Positions 61,448 to 64,000 of a DNA stretch of 64,000 bases are shown in pieces. The stretch's first letter is position 1. Every line of letters starts with the position of its first letter. The stretch is from the NCBI RefSeq assembly GCF_030683065.1, contig NZ_JAUXMX010000052.1:1-64000 (forward strand), given 5' to 3'. A model generated the notes under the pieces. It was not told the DNA's origin. It worked only from the letters and a program-made list of their open reading frames with translations, and searched no databases. Position numbers and translations under genes: made by a program. The DNA comes from Pseudomonas sp. (GTDB taxonomy: Bacteria; Pseudomonadota; Gammaproteobacteria; Pseudomonadales; Pseudomonadaceae).

Positions 61448-64000
61448 AACGGGATTTCCAAAGCAGCGTCAGTACGCACGCCGCGCCAGCGGTTGACCCG
61501 GTGGCGCAGGCGATCGAAATACAGGTAGATCACCGGGGTGGTGTAGAGCGTCAGCAACTGGCTGAGAATCAGCCCGCCGACGATGGTGATGCCCAGCGGC
61601 TGGCGCATCTCCGAGCCTTCGGCACTGCCCAGCACTAGCGGCAGGGCGCCGAGGATCGCCGCCAGGGTGGTCATCATGATGGGCCGGAAACGCAGCAAAC
61701 AGGCGCGACGGATCGACTCCTGCGCACTGAGGTGCTCCTGGCGTTCCAACTGCAGGGCCAGGTCGATCATCAGGATGGCGTTCTTCTTGACGATGCCGAT
61801 CAGCAGGAACAAGCCGAGCAGCGAGATCAGGCTGAATTCGATGCTCATCAGTTGCAACGCGAGCAAGGCGCCGACCCCTGCCGAAGGCAAGGTTGAAAGG
61901 ATGGTCAGCGGGTGGATATAACTCTCATAAAGCACACCGAGGACGATATACACCACGACCAGCGCCAGCAGGATCATCCACGGCTGGTTCTGCTGAGTCT
62001 GCTGGAAGGCGCCACCCGTGCCACCGAGCATGCCTTGCACCTCGGTCGGCAGGTTGAGCCGCGCGACCGTGCGTTCGATGGCCACACTGGCCTGCTCCAG
62101 GCTGACGCCTTCGGCCAGGGCGAAGCCGATATTCTCTGCGGCGAACTGGCCCTGATGGTGCACCCGGTCCTCTTCCAGGCTGCGCTCCCAGCGGGCGAAA
62201 CTCGACAGTGGCACCCGGGCGCCCGCTGCGCTGATCAACTGGATCTGCTCCAGCGCTTCGGGGTGCTGGGCGTATTGCGGGTTGATCTCCATCACCACGC
62301 TGTACTGGTTGAGGCTGTCGTAGATCGTCGACACTTGACGCTGGCTGAAGGCGTTGTTGAGCACACTGGTGATCATGGCCATGTCTATGCCCAGGCGCTT
62401 GGCCGCATCGCGGTCGACCAGCAGGCGGATCTGCTGGGTGCCGTCGGCTTCCTTGGCGTCGATATCGGTGAGTTCGGGCAAGGCGCGCAGCGCCTCACGC
62501 ACAATCGGCAGCCACTGGCGCAGCAGGTCCAGATCGCCGGACAGCAGCATGTATTCGTTCTCTGAACTGCGCCCTTCACGCCCGCCAATCTGCAGGTCCT
62601 GATCAGGCATGAGGAACATCCGTCCGCCGGGCACCTTGGGCGCGCTGCGGCGCAGGCGCTCAATCACCTGTTGCGAAGAAACCTTGCGCTCGCTCACCGG
62701 CTTCAGGCGCACGATCATAAAGGCGTTGTTGATCCCGCCCGAGCCACCAATAAAGCCCGCCACACTGTCTACCGCCGGGTCGGCCAGTACCGCGCGACGG
62801 AAAACCTCCATCTTTGGTTGCATGACCTGGAACGACAGGCCGTTGTCGCCGCGGATCATGCCGATCAGTTGGCCGGTGTCCTGCTGCGGCAAGAAGGTCT
62901 TGGGCACGCTGACGAACAGAAACACATTCAGCGCGATGGTCGCCAGCAGGCTGAACAGCATCAGCAAGGGATGCCGTAATGCCCAATCCAGGCTGCGCTG
63001 GTACACGCTCAGTACGCGCGTCTGTACACGTGTCCCGATGCGCTGCATGGCATTGGCTGGCTGTTCCAGGTTCTCAGGCTTGAGCCAGCGCGCGCAGAGC
63101 ATTGGCGTAAGGGTCAGCGAAACCAGCAGGGAGATGACGATGGCCACCGCCAGGGTGATGGAGAATTCATGGAACAAGCGTTCGACGATGCCGCCCATGA
63201 ATAGAATCGAGACGAACACCGCGACCAGCGACAGGTTCATCGCCAGCAGGGTGAAACCCACCTCGCGCGCGCCCTTGAAGGCGGCGGCCATTGGCGTATC
63301 ACCGGCCTCGATATGCCGGGTAATGTTCTCCAGCACCACGATGGCATCGTCCACCACCAGGCCGGTGGCGATAATCAGCGCCATCAACGACAGGTTATTC
63401 AGCGAAAAACCGAGCAGGTGCATCACCGCAAAGGTGCCAACCAGCGACACCGGCACCGCCAGCGCCGGGATCAGCGCCGCGCGCCAGCGGCCGAGGAAGG
63501 CGAACACCACCAAAATCACCAGCGCCACGGCAATCAACAGGGTGTGTTCGGCTTCCTGCAAGGTGGCACGAATCACTGGCGAGCGATCCATTGCCACCTC
63601 TACCTTGACGCTGGCCGGGATCACCGCACGCAGCGCCGGCAACAGCTCGCGAATGCCGGCGATGGTTTCGATGATATTGGCCCCGGTCTGGCGGTTGACC
63701 ACCAGCAGCACGGCCTGCTCGTCATTATAGAAGCCGCTGTTGTAGCGATCCTCTACCCCGTCGCTGACCGTCGCCACATCGCCCAGGCGCACAGCGGCGC
63801 CATCCTGGTAGCGGATGATCAGCGGCAGGTAATCGGCGGCTTTCTCCAGCTGATCGCTGGCCTGCACCTGCCAGTGCCGGTCGCCCTGCTCCACCGCACC
63901 TTTTGGCCGCTTGGCGTTGGCTGCGGTGATCGCCTGGCGCACCTCGTCCAGGGCGATGCCGTACTGATCGAGCAGGCGCGGTTCCAGGGCCACACGCACT
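61444..64000 (-). CDS. muxC: RND efflux pump subunit, MuxC/MdtC-like (partial)
   Basis: The last 851 residues of an RND pump; the N-terminus lies beyond the window. Signatures are IPALAVPVSLVGTFAVMHLL, LIIATGLVVDDAIVVLENIT with the proton-relay Asp pair, and LLGLFLLIGIVKKNAILMID. The GIVKKNAI form and close linkage to an outer-membrane channel fit MuxC/MdtC, one of a pair of different pump subunits (MuxB and MuxC). In P. aeruginosa, MuxABC-OpmB exports aminocoumarins, macrolides and some beta-lactams. muxB and muxA should lie just upstream, outside the window. Confidence 0.9.
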   Translation of the reverse strand, partial: VRVALEPRLLDQYGIALDEVRQAITAANAKRPKGAVEQGDRHWQVQASDQLEKAADYLPLIIRYQDGAAVRLGDVATVSDGVEDRYNSGFYNDEQAVLLVVNRQTGANIIETIAGIRELLPALRAVIPASVKVEVAMDRSPVIRATLQEAEHTLLIAVALVILVVFAFLGRWRAALIPALAVPVSLVGTFAVMHLLGFSLNNLSLMALIIATGLVVDDAIVVLENITRHIEAGDTPMAAAFKGAREVGFTLLAMNLSLVAVFVSILFMGGIVERLFHEFSITLAVAIVISLLVSLTLTPMLCARWLKPENLEQPANAMQRIGTRVQTRVLSVYQRSLDWALRHPLLMLFSLLATIALNVFLFVSVPKTFLPQQDTGQLIGMIRGDNGLSFQVMQPKMEVFRRAVLADPAVDSVAGFIGGSGGINNAFMIVRLKPVSERKVSSQQVIERLRRSAPKVPGGRMFLMPDQDLQIGGREGRSSENEYMLLSGDLDLLRQWLPIVREALRALPELTDIDAKEADGTQQIRLLVDRDAAKRLGIDMAMITSVLNNAFSQRQVSTIYDSLNQYSVVMEINPQYAQHPEALEQIQLISAAGARVPLSSFARWERSLEEDRVHHQGQFAAENIGFALAEGVSLEQASVAIERTVARLNLPTEVQGMLGGTGGAFQQTQQNQPWMILLALVVVYIVLGVLYESYIHPLTILSTLPSAGVGALLALQLMSIEFSLISLLGLFLLIGIVKKNAILMIDLALQLERQEHLSAQESIRRACLLRFRPIMMTTLAAILGALPLVLGSAEGSEMRQPLGITIVGGLILSQLLTLYTTPVIYLYFDRLRHRVNRWRGVRTDAALEIPL

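Overview
The window is a Pseudomonas chromosome segment. The main evidence is the conserved block gacA-uvrC-pgsA-tRNA-Gly-tRNA-Cys-tRNA-Leu (30185-33829), with GacA starting at a TTG codon. The mexS-mexT-mexE-mexF locus, muxC-opmB, tamAB and Pseudomonas-type REP sequences agree with this. Species cannot be fixed from the sequence alone.

Region 1 (1-9026) holds two convergent copies of the circularly permuted ATP-grasp / alpha-E / transglutaminase-like system. On the + strand the three parts are separate genes. On the - strand ATP-grasp and alpha-E are fused in one 858-residue protein, flanked by a small and a very large (DUF2126) transglutaminase-like protein. Region 2 (9027-15806) has a sodium:solute symporter with a 43-residue companion membrane protein, an HD-GYP protein, a DoxX-like protein, a type II haloacid dehalogenase and a TetR regulator, plus gene relics including a probable ArsS C-terminus.

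Region 3 (15965-30192) is a defence island of about 14 kb next to the tRNA-Leu(UAA) gene, bounded by 125-126 bp direct repeats. A - strand gene train reads hsdM-hsdS-(GIY-YIG/DUF4357)-(AlbA_2 ATPase-like)-hsdR-(PD-(D/E)XK nuclease), with ATGA overlaps at four of the five junctions. The last gene takes its final codons and stop from the duplicated tRNA 3' end. The tRNA-proximal part is decayed: a WYL regulator remnant, a hipBA pair with hipA broken by a 7-bp tandem duplication, and a broken IS1595-type transposase. No integrase remains.

Region 4 (30185-50319) is core genome: three tRNAs, pgsA, uvrC, gacA, an alanine/glycine:cation symporter, tamB-tamA, an acetyltransferase, xthA, a PstS-like/OmpA chimera behind a good PhoB box, an acyl-CoA dehydrogenase with a divergent LysR regulator, and ubiU-ubiV-ubiT (oxygen-independent ubiquinone synthesis) behind a perfect ANR/FNR-type palindrome.

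Region 5 (50677-64000) carries efflux and envelope genes: mexS, mexT, mexE and mexF, with oprN apparently reduced to a short relic; dsbB; an orphan DctP-type binding protein; and opmB with the 3' part of muxC. A REP pair lies inside the start of opmB. Coordinates, domain calls and motifs come from reading the sequence; family functions are established knowledge applied by similarity, with no database search.
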